From the NCBI RefSeq assembly GCF_009712225.1, contig NZ_WASP01000006.1, forward strand, positions 474,448-538,447: DNA of 64,000 nucleotides, given 5' to 3'. Numbering within the stretch: position 1 is the first letter of the stretch; every line of letters begins with the position of its first letter. The position numbers and the translations under genes are program-made. Under the pieces are notes generated by a model. That model did no database searches and had not been told where the DNA came from. It saw nothing but the letters and a program-made list of their open reading frames with translations. Positions 15,618 through 24,563 of the stretch are shown one piece after another. This DNA comes from Desulfovibrio sp. (GTDB lineage: Bacteria > Desulfobacterota > Desulfovibrionia > Desulfovibrionales > Desulfovibrionaceae).

Positions 15618-16610
15618 ATGACGTTTTACTCCGAAATGCTGCGTCTTCTTGGGTATCTGGTGGGGTTTCTTGTCTTTGTGGCGCTCAATGCGGCCTACCT
15701 TGTGTGGGTAGAACGCAAGGTTGCCGGGCACATACAGCGGCGTATCGGCCCCAAGGAAGTTGGCCCCTACGGCCTGTTGCAGCCCCTGGCTGACGGCCTC
15801 AAGCTGATGACCAAGCAGGTGTTTATTCCCAAAGATTCTGATGGCGTGCTGTTTTGCCTTGGCCCCGTGCTGGTCATGACGCCTGCCTTCATGAGCTTTG
15901 TAACCATTCCCTACACCGAGGGGCTGGTGGCGCGTAACCTTAACCTGGGGCTGCTGGCCATCTATGCCTTTGCCTCGGTGAACGTGCTGGGCCTGCTGCT
16001 TGGCGCGTGGGGTTCGCGCAACAAATACGCCGTTATCTCTGCTGCGCGCGTGGTTTCGCAAAACGTGGCCTACGAAATTCCCATGCTGCTGGTGGTGGTG
16101 AGCCTGGTGATGGTTATGGGCACCCTTAATCTTAATGAAGTGGTAGCCGCGCAGTCGGGCGGGTTCTGGCACTGGAATGTGCTGCGCCTCTCGGCAAGCC
16201 CGCTCATGCCCTTCTCGTGCATCATCTTTTTCATCTGCATGCTGGCAGAGACAAACCGCGCCCCCTTTGACATGGCCGAGGCCGAAAGCGAGCTGATCGC
16301 TGGCGCGTTTACGGAATATTCCGGCATGGGCTTTGGCGTGTACTTTATGGGCGAGTATGCCAACGTGGTTGTGGGCTCAAGCCTGCTTACCCTGCTCTTT
16401 CTTGGTGGGTGGGATTGCCCGCTGGGCCTGTGGCCGGGGGCGCACTGGTTTGCCATCAAACTGTACGCGGTCATTTTTACGGTCATATGGGTTCGCTGGA
16501 CATTTCCGCGCACCACCTTTTACGGCCTGCTGAACCTTTCGTGGAAGGTGCTCATACCCATTGCGCTCGTCAATCTTCTCATAACCAGCGCATTGCTCAA
16601 GGTGCTGTAA
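15618..16610 (+). CDS. nuoH: Complex I subunit H (NuoH)
   Basis: The 330-aa membrane subunit links the quinone site to the proton channels. About eight transmembrane helices are seen, with family motifs 'YLVWVERKVAGHIQRRIGP' after helix 1, 'GSRNKYA', and the acidic stretch 'ETNRAPFDMAEAESELIAGAFTEYSG' that forms the E-channel entry. ATG 15618 follows TGAGGAGAAC. Length is normal. It is 11 nt after nuoD and 1 nt before nuoI. Confidence 0.97.
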   Translation: MTFYSEMLRLLGYLVGFLVFVALNAAYLVWVERKVAGHIQRRIGPKEVGPYGLLQPLADGLKLMTKQVFIPKDSDGVLFCLGPVLVMTPAFMSFVTIPYTEGLVARNLNLGLLAIYAFASVNVLGLLLGAWGSRNKYAVISAARVVSQNVAYEIPMLLVVVSLVMVMGTLNLNEVVAAQSGGFWHWNVLRLSASPLMPFSCIIFFICMLAETNRAPFDMAEAESELIAGAFTEYSGMGFGVYFMGEYANVVVGSSLLTLLFLGGWDCPLGLWPGAHWFAIKLYAVIFTVIWVRWTFPRTTFYGLLNLSWKVLIPIALVNLLITSALLKVL

Positions 16611-16611
16611 C

Positions 16612-17052
16612 ATGAACGCATACTTTAAAAATATCTTTTCAGGCGGCTGGAGCCTGTTTGTGGGCATGGGCATAACGCTGCGCTATTTTTTCAAGCCGGG
16701 GGTTACCAAGTCGTACCCGCGAGAGGTTCTGCCCATCACGCCGCGTTACAGGGGCCATATCGACCTTGTGTATGATGCGGAAACCGGCACAGACCGCTGC
16801 ATTGTGTGCGGATCGTGCCAAAAGGCCTGCCCCTCTGGCTGCATAGAGCTTGCGGGCGAAAAGCTGGAAGGAGCCAAAAAGAAAACCCTGACCAGCTACC
16901 AACTGGATTTTACCAAGTGCAGCCTGTGCGGCATGTGTGTGGAATCGTGCCCCACCGACGCGCTCACCTTTTCTCATGACTACAATCTGGCCGGTTTTGA
17001 CGAGGCAGAGTACCACTTTGACCTTGTACGGCGGCTCAAGGAGCGTCCCTGA
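16612..17052 (+). CDS. nuoI: Complex I subunit I (NuoI), 2x[4Fe-4S] ferredoxin-like
   Basis: A 146-aa peripheral subunit carrying clusters N6a and N6b. Two CxxCxxCxxxC(P) motifs are present: Cys63, 66, 69, 73 and Cys103, 106, 109, 113. Because NuoE, NuoF and NuoG are not in this operon, NuoI is the outermost electron carrier encoded here and the probable docking site for whatever donor replaces NADH, such as ferredoxin. Its last base overlaps the nuoJ start. Confidence 0.96.
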   Translation: MNAYFKNIFSGGWSLFVGMGITLRYFFKPGVTKSYPREVLPITPRYRGHIDLVYDAETGTDRCIVCGSCQKACPSGCIELAGEKLEGAKKKTLTSYQLDFTKCSLCGMCVESCPTDALTFSHDYNLAGFDEAEYHFDLVRRLKERP

Positions 17053-17576
17053 TGTACAGTCATGAAACCATGCAATCGCTGGCCGAGGGCATCTTCTGGT
17101 TCTTTGTGCTGGTGACCTTTTGCGGCGCAATACTGGCTGTGTCGGCGCGCACGCTCATACGCCGCGTGGCCGGGCTTGCCCTGTGCTTCACCGGCGTGGC
17201 GGGGTTGTACTACTATCTGTCGAGCCCCTTTGTGGCCTTCATGCAGATGCTTGTTTATGTGGGCGCGCTGTGCGTTACCATAACATTTGCCATCATGCTG
17301 GCCGAAACATCGGACGCAAACCGCGGCCCGCGCCGTCACAAGCTCAGCCTGTTTCTGGGCGCTGCGGCCAGTTGCGCCATTACTGCCGTGCTGGTGGCCC
17401 AGTCTATCGTGGCTCCATGGCCAGACACGCCGCCAGTGCAGACAGAGGGCACCATCGAGCGCATCGGGCAATCGCTGCTGAGCACATACTCCATGAGTTT
17501 TGAACTCATTTCAGTGGTTCTGGTGGTTGCCATGGTGGGCGCGCTTGCGCTGGCCCGCCACGGGAGGGACAAGTGA
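17052..17576 (+). CDS. nuoJ: Complex I subunit J (NuoJ)
   Basis: A 174-aa membrane subunit with five predicted transmembrane helices. The third carries the family stretch 'FVAFMQMLVYVGALCVTITFAIML', which contains the pi-bulge helix of the coupling path. ATG 17052 overlaps the nuoI stop, and nuoK starts on the last base of its stop codon. Length is normal for NuoJ. Confidence 0.95.
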   Translation: MYSHETMQSLAEGIFWFFVLVTFCGAILAVSARTLIRRVAGLALCFTGVAGLYYYLSSPFVAFMQMLVYVGALCVTITFAIMLAETSDANRGPRRHKLSLFLGAAASCAITAVLVAQSIVAPWPDTPPVQTEGTIERIGQSLLSTYSMSFELISVVLVVAMVGALALARHGRDK

Positions 17577-17902
17577 TGCACTACGCCAGCCTGAGTCAGA
17601 ATTTGGAGACATATCTGGTTATCGGCGCTGCCCTGTTTGGCCTGGGGCTGTTTGGCATGGCCATGCGGCGCACGTTCATAGGCATGCTTATAGCCTCGGA
17701 ACTCATTCTTTGCGGTGCTTCGGTCAACTTTATGGCCTTTGGACGATTCAGCGCGGCCGATACGGCAACCGGGCAGATAGCCGCCCTTTTTGTCATGGCC
17801 ATTGCTGCCGCAGAAGCGGTTATCGTACTTTCCATCATCATTGCGGTGTACCGGCTGTACAGATCTGTTGAAACAGACGCTCCGTCAGACCTCAAAGGTT
17901 AA
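17576..17902 (+). CDS. nuoK: Complex I subunit K (NuoK)
   Basis: The 108-aa subunit (MrpC homologue) has three transmembrane helices and the two membrane glutamates needed for proton transfer: one in 'IASELILCG' and one in 'AAAEAVIVL'. I choose ATG 17576 (in TGATG overlap with nuoJ) over the in-frame GTG 17573; GGGAGGG lies just upstream of both. The standard length is about 100 aa. Confidence 0.95.
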   Translation: MHYASLSQNLETYLVIGAALFGLGLFGMAMRRTFIGMLIASELILCGASVNFMAFGRFSAADTATGQIAALFVMAIAAAEAVIVLSIIIAVYRLYRSVETDAPSDLKG

Positions 17903-17914
17903 GGGGAACAGCAT

Positions 17915-19408
17915 ATGGATATTGTTGAATCCGTCAGACCCCTGGCCGCCATACTTGCAGCGTTGATAGGCGCATGCCTCATAATGCTGACGGGGCGTCG
18001 GCCCAACCTGCGCGAAACCGTTTCGTTCATCACAGCTGTGGTCATGTTCTGCATCATCGCCTCCATGGTTGGCGAGGTTGCACCTGCGCCCATGGGGCTT
18101 GGCCGCACCCTGCACCTTACGGTTTTTGCCATTCTGCCGGGGCTTTCCGTAAGCCTGCGGGCAGATGCTTTTTCCATGGTATTTGCGCTGGTTGGTTCGT
18201 TTTTGTGGATCATCACCGTTTTTTATGCGGCGGGTTACATGCGCGGCCTCAACGAGCACGCGCAGACACGCTTCAGCGCCTGCTTTGCCCTTACGCTTTT
18301 TGGAGCCATGGGTGTGGCCTTTGCCGACAACCTGTTTACGCTCTACCTGTTTTATGAAGTGGTGAGCGTATGTACCTACCCTCTGGTGGCCCACCATCAG
18401 GATGCCGAGGGATACGACGGCGCGCGCAAGTACATTGTGTACCTTACCACCACGGCCAAAGGGCTTGTGCTGCCCGCCATGATCGTCATCTATGTACTGA
18501 CGGGCAATCTGGACTTTGCCCACAACAGCCACACGGGCATTCTGCCCGCCGGAGCAAGCGACGCGCTGGCAACGGTGCTGTATGTGTGCTGCATTCTTGG
18601 CTTTGCCAAGAATGGCATCATGCCCTTCCACCACTGGCTGCCGGGCGCAATGGTGGCTCCCACGCCTGTTTCGGCACTGCTGCACGCGGTGGCCGTGGTC
18701 AAGGTGGGCGTATTTTGCACCACACGGGTCATGCTGTTTGTGTTTGGCACAGACTTGATGAAAGCCCTGAACCTGGGTGTGCCCACAGCCTACTTTGTGT
18801 CGATTACCATTCTGGCGGCGTCCATCATTGCCCTGACCAAGGACAACCTCAAGGCGCGGCTGGCCTACTCCACAGTCAGCCAGCTTTCATACATCGTGCT
18901 GGGCGTGGCCCTGCTGACGGTTGACGGCATACAGGGCGGCATTGTGCACATCGCCAACCATGCCTTTTCAAAGATCACGCTTTTCTTCTGCGCGGGCGCA
19001 ATCTACGTGGCCACGCACAAAAAGTGCATCTCTGAGATGAGCGGCCTTGGCCGCACCATGCCCTTTACCTTTGCTGCATTTGCCGTGGCCTCGCTTTCCA
19101 TGATCGGCGCGCCGCCCGTGGCTGGCTTTGTAACCAAGTGGAAGCTGCTGGTGGGTGCCATGGAAATGCCCACTCATTCCATGGGCATTTTGCTGGTGCT
19201 GCTGGCAAGCACGCTGCTCAACGTGGCCTACTTTGCGCCTGTGACCTACAAGGCGTTTTTTGGCAAACGGCCGGAAAACGAAGAGACCGGCATTCGTGAA
19301 GCCCCGTTGAGCATGGTCATACCCATACTCGTGGCGGCTGGGGTTTCTGTGTTCATTGGCATTTACCCAGATGCCATCATGTCCTTCGTGAAGGTGGTGA
19401 CAGGATGA
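17915..19408 (+). CDS. NuoL/MrpD-type antiporter-like subunit 1
   Basis: The 497-aa protein has about 14 transmembrane helices of the proton-antiporter family shared by NuoL, NuoM, NuoN and MrpD. Key proton-path residues are present: Glu148 in 'LFYEVVS' (helix 5), Lys232 in 'GFAKNGIMPFHHWLP' (helix 7) and Lys263 (helix 8). It lacks the long C-terminal lateral helix expected of canonical 600-aa NuoL, so it resembles MrpD or NuoM more. ATG 17915 follows AAGGGGAAC. It sits where nuoL is normally found. I leave the symbol empty because two genes here compete for the NuoL role. Confidence 0.88.
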   Translation: MDIVESVRPLAAILAALIGACLIMLTGRRPNLRETVSFITAVVMFCIIASMVGEVAPAPMGLGRTLHLTVFAILPGLSVSLRADAFSMVFALVGSFLWIITVFYAAGYMRGLNEHAQTRFSACFALTLFGAMGVAFADNLFTLYLFYEVVSVCTYPLVAHHQDAEGYDGARKYIVYLTTTAKGLVLPAMIVIYVLTGNLDFAHNSHTGILPAGASDALATVLYVCCILGFAKNGIMPFHHWLPGAMVAPTPVSALLHAVAVVKVGVFCTTRVMLFVFGTDLMKALNLGVPTAYFVSITILAASIIALTKDNLKARLAYSTVSQLSYIVLGVALLTVDGIQGGIVHIANHAFSKITLFFCAGAIYVATHKKCISEMSGLGRTMPFTFAAFAVASLSMIGAPPVAGFVTKWKLLVGAMEMPTHSMGILLVLLASTLLNVAYFAPVTYKAFFGKRPENEETGIREAPLSMVIPILVAAGVSVFIGIYPDAIMSFVKVVTG

Positions 19409-19656
19409 TAGTGAACATAATCGAATTCTTTCGCGCCCGCCTCAAGGCAACCATACGCGTGTGCCTGGTTGCGCTGGCAGCGCTGGTAGCGTGGGATGCC
19501 CTGTTTGTCTCCAAAGAGCACGTTCACACCTTTGTTGAGCGCATACCCGGATTCTGGGCCGTGTTCGGCTTTGTGGCCTGCGTTGTGATTATCATCGTTT
19601 CCAAGTGGTTCGGCCATTTGGGCATCATGACCCGCGAGGATTATTACGATGACTGA
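19405..19656 (+). CDS. Small two-helix membrane protein inside the nuo operon
   Basis: An 83-aa protein of unknown family. Two hydrophobic helices (about residues 18-36 and 49-68) flank a charged loop 'SKEHVHTFVERIPG', and the tail ends 'MTREDYYDD'. It overlaps the preceding antiporter gene by 4 nt and the next by 8 nt, so it is translationally locked between two antiporter-like subunits and is probably a structural part or assembly factor of the complex. It is not NuoK, MrpC or MrpF by sequence inspection. The coding evidence is the tight overlap on both sides and GC-rich third positions matching its neighbours. Confidence 0.82.
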   Translation: MIVNIIEFFRARLKATIRVCLVALAALVAWDALFVSKEHVHTFVERIPGFWAVFGFVACVVIIIVSKWFGHLGIMTREDYYDD

Positions 19657-21439
19657 ACCATGGATTCACCCCTCTGCCATTCTGTTGATTGGCGCGGTAA
19701 TTCTGCCGCTGCTGCCGCGGGCCGTGCGCCGTATTTTCATTGTGCTTGTGCCGGTGCTGGCTTTTTGCGCGGTGCTGCTCATGCAGGGGCACAACGGCGT
19801 GTACGGCGTGGTTCCCTTCATGAAATGGCAGCTCATATTCGGCAAGGTTGACGAGCTGAGCATGGTGTTTGCCTACATCATGACTCTCATGTGCGTGATC
19901 GGTTCCATCTACGGTCTGCATGTGGAAGAAGCCGCGCAGCATTCCGCCGCCTGGACATATGTGGCAGGCTCGCTGGGCGTTATCTTTTGCGGTGATTACC
20001 TCACGCTCTTCCTGTTTTGGGAGCTGATGGCCTTTTCGTCCGTATTTCTTGTGTGGTTTCGGCGGCGTAAGGAATCACTGGCTTCGGGCTACCGGTATTT
20101 GCTGGTGCACACCGCTGGCGGTTTGCTGCTGCTGGCGGGCCTTGTGCTGCGCTACCGCGCCACGGGCGACCTGAGCTTTGGCCCTATCGGCGTGGCCGAC
20201 CCGCAACTGTACACCTACCTGATCATGGCCGGGTTTATTCTTAACGCGGCTGTGCCGCCCCTGCACGCATGGCTGCCAGATGCCTATGGCGAAGCCACGG
20301 TAACAGGCGCGGTATTCATGTGCGCATTTACCACTAAAACTGCCGTATACGTGCTGGCGCGCAGTTTTGCAGGCATGGAAATTCTGGTGCCGTTGGGCGT
20401 GTGCATGGCCCTGTACGGCGTTGTGTACGCCGTGCTTGAAAACGACGCCCGCCGCCTGCTGGCCTATCACATCATCAGTCAGGTGGGCTATATGGTAGCC
20501 GCCGTGGGCATTGGCACGCCGCTGGCCATCAACGGGGCCTGCGCCCACGCTTTTGCCCACATTCTCTACAAGGGGCTGCTGTTTATGGGCTGCGGTTCAG
20601 TGCTGCACATGACTGGCGTAAGCAAGTTTACACAGCTGGGCGGCCTGTACAAAAAAATGCCCAAAACCTTTGTGTTTACCCTGATTGGCGGGCTTTCCAT
20701 TTCGGCCTTTCCGCTGTTCAGCGGTTTTGTGTCCAAGGCCATGATTGTGGCCGCCGGATTTGAGGCCCACAACTACTGGGCGGGATTTCTGCTCACGCTG
20801 GCTTCTGCCGGTACGTTTTTGCACACGGGGCTGAAGGTTCCGTACTTTATCTGGTTTGGCAAAAACAACTGCTCGCAGGAAACATGGGAACGCGCTGGCG
20901 ACCCCCCGCGTAACATGCAGGTGGCCATGGCCATGGCGGCTTTTTTGTGCATCTTTATTGGCTGCTATACGCCCTACCTGTACGATATGCTGCCCTTCCC
21001 CAGTGTGGCCGCCCAGTACGATCCTTACACGGCGACCCATATCTCTGAGACCTTGCAAATACTGCTGTTTACGGCTGTTGGCTTCTTCTTGTTGCTCAAA
21101 AAGCTTACGCCAGAGCCCTGCATCAGCCTTGATCTGGACTGGTTTTACCGCATGGGCGGCAGGCTGTTTTACTGGGTTGCCCGCAAGCCTGTGCAGTCAG
21201 TGGACAATGCCGTGGGCGAGGCCTGGAACCGTCAGGGTATTGTGCCGCTCATGCGCACGGCGCGATTCTGGTCGTGGTTTGACTGGCACGGCATAGATAC
21301 GGTTGTCGACGGCACGGCCCGCAGTGTGCGCGCCCTGGGCGGCGTGTTGCGTGTGGTGCAGAGCGGCAGCCTGCAAATCAATATCATTTCCATGGCCGCC
21401 GTGGTGGCCCTGGTGCTCACGCTGCTGGCTTTTGTGTAA
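19649..21439 (+). CDS. NuoL/MrpD-type antiporter-like subunit 2, with C-terminal extension
   Basis: The 596-aa membrane protein has an antiporter core (to about residue 460) plus a long C-terminal extension ending in another transmembrane helix, as in NuoL or MrpA-N. Glu125 in 'LFWELMAF' (helix 5) and Lys230 in 'FTTKTAVY' (helix 8) are kept. The helix-7 lysine is replaced: where NuoM has FAIKVPMFPFHTW, this protein reads 'FILNAAVPPLHAW' with Asn199. That lysine is central to proton pumping in the family, so this subunit may be altered or non-pumping. The C-terminal amphipathic region could serve as the lateral helix that clamps the membrane arm. Confidence 0.86.
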   Translation: MTEPWIHPSAILLIGAVILPLLPRAVRRIFIVLVPVLAFCAVLLMQGHNGVYGVVPFMKWQLIFGKVDELSMVFAYIMTLMCVIGSIYGLHVEEAAQHSAAWTYVAGSLGVIFCGDYLTLFLFWELMAFSSVFLVWFRRRKESLASGYRYLLVHTAGGLLLLAGLVLRYRATGDLSFGPIGVADPQLYTYLIMAGFILNAAVPPLHAWLPDAYGEATVTGAVFMCAFTTKTAVYVLARSFAGMEILVPLGVCMALYGVVYAVLENDARRLLAYHIISQVGYMVAAVGIGTPLAINGACAHAFAHILYKGLLFMGCGSVLHMTGVSKFTQLGGLYKKMPKTFVFTLIGGLSISAFPLFSGFVSKAMIVAAGFEAHNYWAGFLLTLASAGTFLHTGLKVPYFIWFGKNNCSQETWERAGDPPRNMQVAMAMAAFLCIFIGCYTPYLYDMLPFPSVAAQYDPYTATHISETLQILLFTAVGFFLLLKKLTPEPCISLDLDWFYRMGGRLFYWVARKPVQSVDNAVGEAWNRQGIVPLMRTARFWSWFDWHGIDTVVDGTARSVRALGGVLRVVQSGSLQINIISMAAVVALVLTLLAFV

Positions 21440-21464
21440 GCCGCGCAGAAAGGAGATCGCCGCG

Positions 21465-22988
21465 ATGGATTTTCTGAGCATGAACACCCTGGGCTACCCC
21501 ATCCTCAGTATTCTTGTTTTTCTGCCGCTGGCAGGGGCTGTCATTGTGCCCCTGCTGCCGGGAGAAAACAGTGTGCGGATATGGACGCTCTTTGTCACAC
21601 TGACCAATGCTGTTGTTTCACTGCCGCTGTTTACGCGGTTTAACGCCACATCGGCCCAGTACCAGTTTGCCGAGCACCATCCCTGGATCGAAAGCCTGAA
21701 CGTCAACTACACCCTTGGGGTGGACGGCATATCACTGCTGCTGGTGATGATGACAACCCTCATCATGCCGCTGTGCGTGCTGGGATCATGGAAGTACATT
21801 CAGACCCGCGTCAAGGAATTCATGATCTGCCTGCTGGTTATGGAAACATCCATGCTTGGCGTTTTCATGGCGCTGGATCTGGTGCTGTTTTATGTACTGT
21901 GGGAAGCAATGCTTATTCCCATGTATCTGCTCATCGCCGTGTGGGGTGGCCCTCGCAAGGGCTATGCTTCCATAAAGTTTTTCCTGTACACGCTGGCAGG
22001 TTCGGTATTTTTGCTTGTTGCCATTGTGGCCCTGTACATCAATCAGGGCACGTTCAGCATTCCGGCACTTATGGGGCAGCAGTATTCCGAGCGTTTCCAG
22101 CTGCTGGTGTTTCTGGCTTTTTTCATTGCCTTTGCCATCAAGGTGCCCATGTTTCCCTTTCACACATGGCTGCCTGCGGCCCACGTGGAGGCCCCAACCG
22201 CTGGCTCGGTGATACTGGCATCTGTGCTGCTTAAAATGGGCACATACGGTTTTTTGCGGTTTTGCCTGCCCATCACGCCCGGCGCGGCCATTGGCCTGTT
22301 GCCCGCCCTGCAGTGGCTTTCTGTGGCGGGAATCATCTACGGCGGGCTGACAGCCCTTGCCCAGCAGGACATGAAGAAGCTCATTGCCTATTCGAGCGTC
22401 GGCCACATGGGTTTTGTGACCCTGGGTATATTTGCCCTTAACCAGCGCGGGCTGGAAGGGGCGCTGCTGCAAATGATCAACCACGGCGTAACCACCGGTG
22501 CGCTGTTTCTCTGCGTAGGCATGGTGTACGAGCGCTCGCACAGCCGTGAGCTTTCCGACGCGGCAGGGCTTGGCAAGTTCATGCCCATCTATGTTACGTA
22601 CCTGACGTTTTTCTCGCTGTCGTCACTGGCCTTTCCCGGCACAAACAGCTTCGTGGGTGAATTTCTCATCCTGGCCGGAGCCTTTTTCAACAACAAGATC
22701 GTGGCAGTGTGTGCCGTGCCGGGGGCAATACTTGCGGCGGCCTACATGCTGCGCATGCTGCAGCGCGTGATATGGGGCGGCACCAACAACCCAGACCAGT
22801 CGCGAATGTACGATCTGGGCTGGCGCGAGGCGGTGACCCTGGCCCCATTGCTGGTGTTTGTTTTCTGGATAGGGCTTGCGCCGGAACCGTTTTTGCGCGT
22901 CATGAGGCCAAGCCTTGACCATCTGCTGGCGCAGACAGGCTACCATGCCCAAAGCGCTCTGGCCCTTGCGGAACTTGTTGCTCGCTGA
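21465..22988 (+). CDS. nuoM: Complex I subunit M (NuoM)
   Basis: A 507-aa proton-channel subunit. ATG 21465 follows AAAGGAG (21449-21455); the frame is open much further upstream but overlaps the previous gene. About 14 transmembrane helices are seen, with Glu in 'LWEAMLIPMYLL' (helix 5), Lys in 'IKVPMFPFHTWLPAAHVEAPT' (helix 7), and a central 'GGLTALAQQDMKKLIAYSSVGHMGF', the most recognisable NuoM signature. Length is normal. Confidence 0.96.
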   Translation: MDFLSMNTLGYPILSILVFLPLAGAVIVPLLPGENSVRIWTLFVTLTNAVVSLPLFTRFNATSAQYQFAEHHPWIESLNVNYTLGVDGISLLLVMMTTLIMPLCVLGSWKYIQTRVKEFMICLLVMETSMLGVFMALDLVLFYVLWEAMLIPMYLLIAVWGGPRKGYASIKFFLYTLAGSVFLLVAIVALYINQGTFSIPALMGQQYSERFQLLVFLAFFIAFAIKVPMFPFHTWLPAAHVEAPTAGSVILASVLLKMGTYGFLRFCLPITPGAAIGLLPALQWLSVAGIIYGGLTALAQQDMKKLIAYSSVGHMGFVTLGIFALNQRGLEGALLQMINHGVTTGALFLCVGMVYERSHSRELSDAAGLGKFMPIYVTYLTFFSLSSLAFPGTNSFVGEFLILAGAFFNNKIVAVCAVPGAILAAAYMLRMLQRVIWGGTNNPDQSRMYDLGWREAVTLAPLLVFVFWIGLAPEPFLRVMRPSLDHLLAQTGYHAQSALALAELVAR

Positions 22989-23020
22989 CCGAACCCCAAG
23001 CAAGGACAAAAGGCCTACGC

Positions 23021-24460
23021 ATGAACGCATATCTTTTTGCACCGGAACTTGTTCTTCTTGCGGGCTGCCTGCTGGCATTCTGCATGACCCTCACAGAAGC
23101 GCGCACGCAAACCCTGCGTCTGCTGGTTCTGTGCGTGGGGGCTGCCTTTGCGGCCACCTCTGTGAGCTGCCTTTTCGCCAAGGGAACCCTGTTTTACGGA
23201 GCCTACAGGGTAGACCTGTTTTCGCAGATGGTAAAAAGCGTGATGTCGGTCGGCTTTACGCTGATGCTGCTTTTTGGCGCAGATACCAAGGGCATATCAG
23301 TACGTATGCGACCGGAATATTATTTCTTTTTACTTACAAGCCTGCTGGGGCTCACCCTGCTTTCCAGCAGTGTGGAGCTCATCACCCTGTTTATTGCCCT
23401 GGAGCTGTCGTCGTATTCGCTCTATCTGCTCGTGCCCATGCGCACGCCGTCAGACAGCATGCGCGCGCCAATGGAAGCGGCTATCAAGTATCTGCTGTTT
23501 GGCGTAACGGCCTCGGGCATCATGCTGTTTGGCATGAGCTGGATTTTTGGCATAGCTGGCAGCACCTATCTTGAACAGATACTGCCCGCCATGCGCACAG
23601 CCCTTGCCCAGCCCACGGGTTTGAATGCGGCCGCGCTGGTGGGGCTGGTGATGATGCTCTGCGGCATGTTCTTCAAGCTGGCGGTGTTTCCCTTCCATTT
23701 TTGGGCGCCAGATGTGTATCAGGGCGCGTCAAACGACACCACGGCCTTTATTGCTTCCATGCCCAAGATTGTGGCCGTGGCCGTGCTGGCGCGTTTCTGC
23801 GCCCTGGCCTTTCCCGATGAGGGGCATATGGCCATGCTGCTCACAGGGCTTTCCATCGCCTCCATGTGCTACGGCAACCTTACCGCTCTGGTGCAGACAG
23901 ACGTAAAGCGCATGCTGGGTTTTTCGGGCATCGCGCATGCCGGGTACATTCTTATGGGTATGGCCACCCTTCAGGGATGGGGCATCGCCACATCGCTGTA
24001 TTATGCCACAGGCTACCTGTTCATGATGCTGGCGGCATTTCTGGTGCTGTGCGTTGTTTCGACTGAAGGCCAGAACCTGAGCATCAAGGATCTTAACGGC
24101 CTCTCACGGCGCTCGCCCCTGCTGGCATTTGTGCTTGGCGTAAGCATGTTTGCGCTGGCGGGAATTCCGCCATTTGTGGGGTTCATGGGCAAATTCATGC
24201 TGCTGACCGGCGCTTGGCGCGCGGGCCATACGGCACTCGTGATCATAGCGGCCATCAATACCGCCATAGGCATTTACTATTATTTGCAGGTGGTGCGGGC
24301 CGTGTACACAGAACCCGCACCCGAAAACGCACAGGGCATTGTGCCGCACGCTGGTGCGCGTCTGGCTGGCATATGCCTTGTGGGGCTGGTGCTGGCTCTG
24401 GGCATGGCACCCGAGAGCATGATCCGCATGGCTACCGAGGCCGTGCTGGCCGCATGGTAA
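23021..24460 (+). CDS. nuoN: Complex I subunit N (NuoN)
   Basis: A 479-aa proton-channel subunit and last gene of the operon. It carries Glu in 'FIALELSSYSLYLL' (helix 5), Lys in 'FFKLAVFPFHFWAPDVYQGA' (helix 7) and 'TDVKRMLGFSGIAHAGYILMG', the NuoN signature. ATG 23021 follows AAGGACAAAAGG. A strong terminator follows at 24490-24529, shared with the convergent diguanylate cyclase gene. Confidence 0.95.
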   Translation: MNAYLFAPELVLLAGCLLAFCMTLTEARTQTLRLLVLCVGAAFAATSVSCLFAKGTLFYGAYRVDLFSQMVKSVMSVGFTLMLLFGADTKGISVRMRPEYYFFLLTSLLGLTLLSSSVELITLFIALELSSYSLYLLVPMRTPSDSMRAPMEAAIKYLLFGVTASGIMLFGMSWIFGIAGSTYLEQILPAMRTALAQPTGLNAAALVGLVMMLCGMFFKLAVFPFHFWAPDVYQGASNDTTAFIASMPKIVAVAVLARFCALAFPDEGHMAMLLTGLSIASMCYGNLTALVQTDVKRMLGFSGIAHAGYILMGMATLQGWGIATSLYYATGYLFMMLAAFLVLCVVSTEGQNLSIKDLNGLSRRSPLLAFVLGVSMFALAGIPPFVGFMGKFMLLTGAWRAGHTALVIIAAINTAIGIYYYLQVVRAVYTEPAPENAQGIVPHAGARLAGICLVGLVLALGMAPESMIRMATEAVLAAW

Positions 24461-24489
24461 CAGAACAGACAAAACACCTTGCAGCAAAA

Positions 24490-24529
24490 AAGCCCCAGGC
24501 GCGTTGGCGTTCTGGGGCTTAACTTTTTT
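24490..24529 (+). terminator. Terminator of the nuo operon
   Basis: AAGCCCCAG (24490-24498) pairs with CTGGGGCTT (24512-24520), followed by a T-run at 24524-24529. It can act in both directions between convergent genes. Confidence 0.87.
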
Positions 24530-24563
24530 ATGCGGCCTAAGGGGTACTGACGGCCATCCAGGT

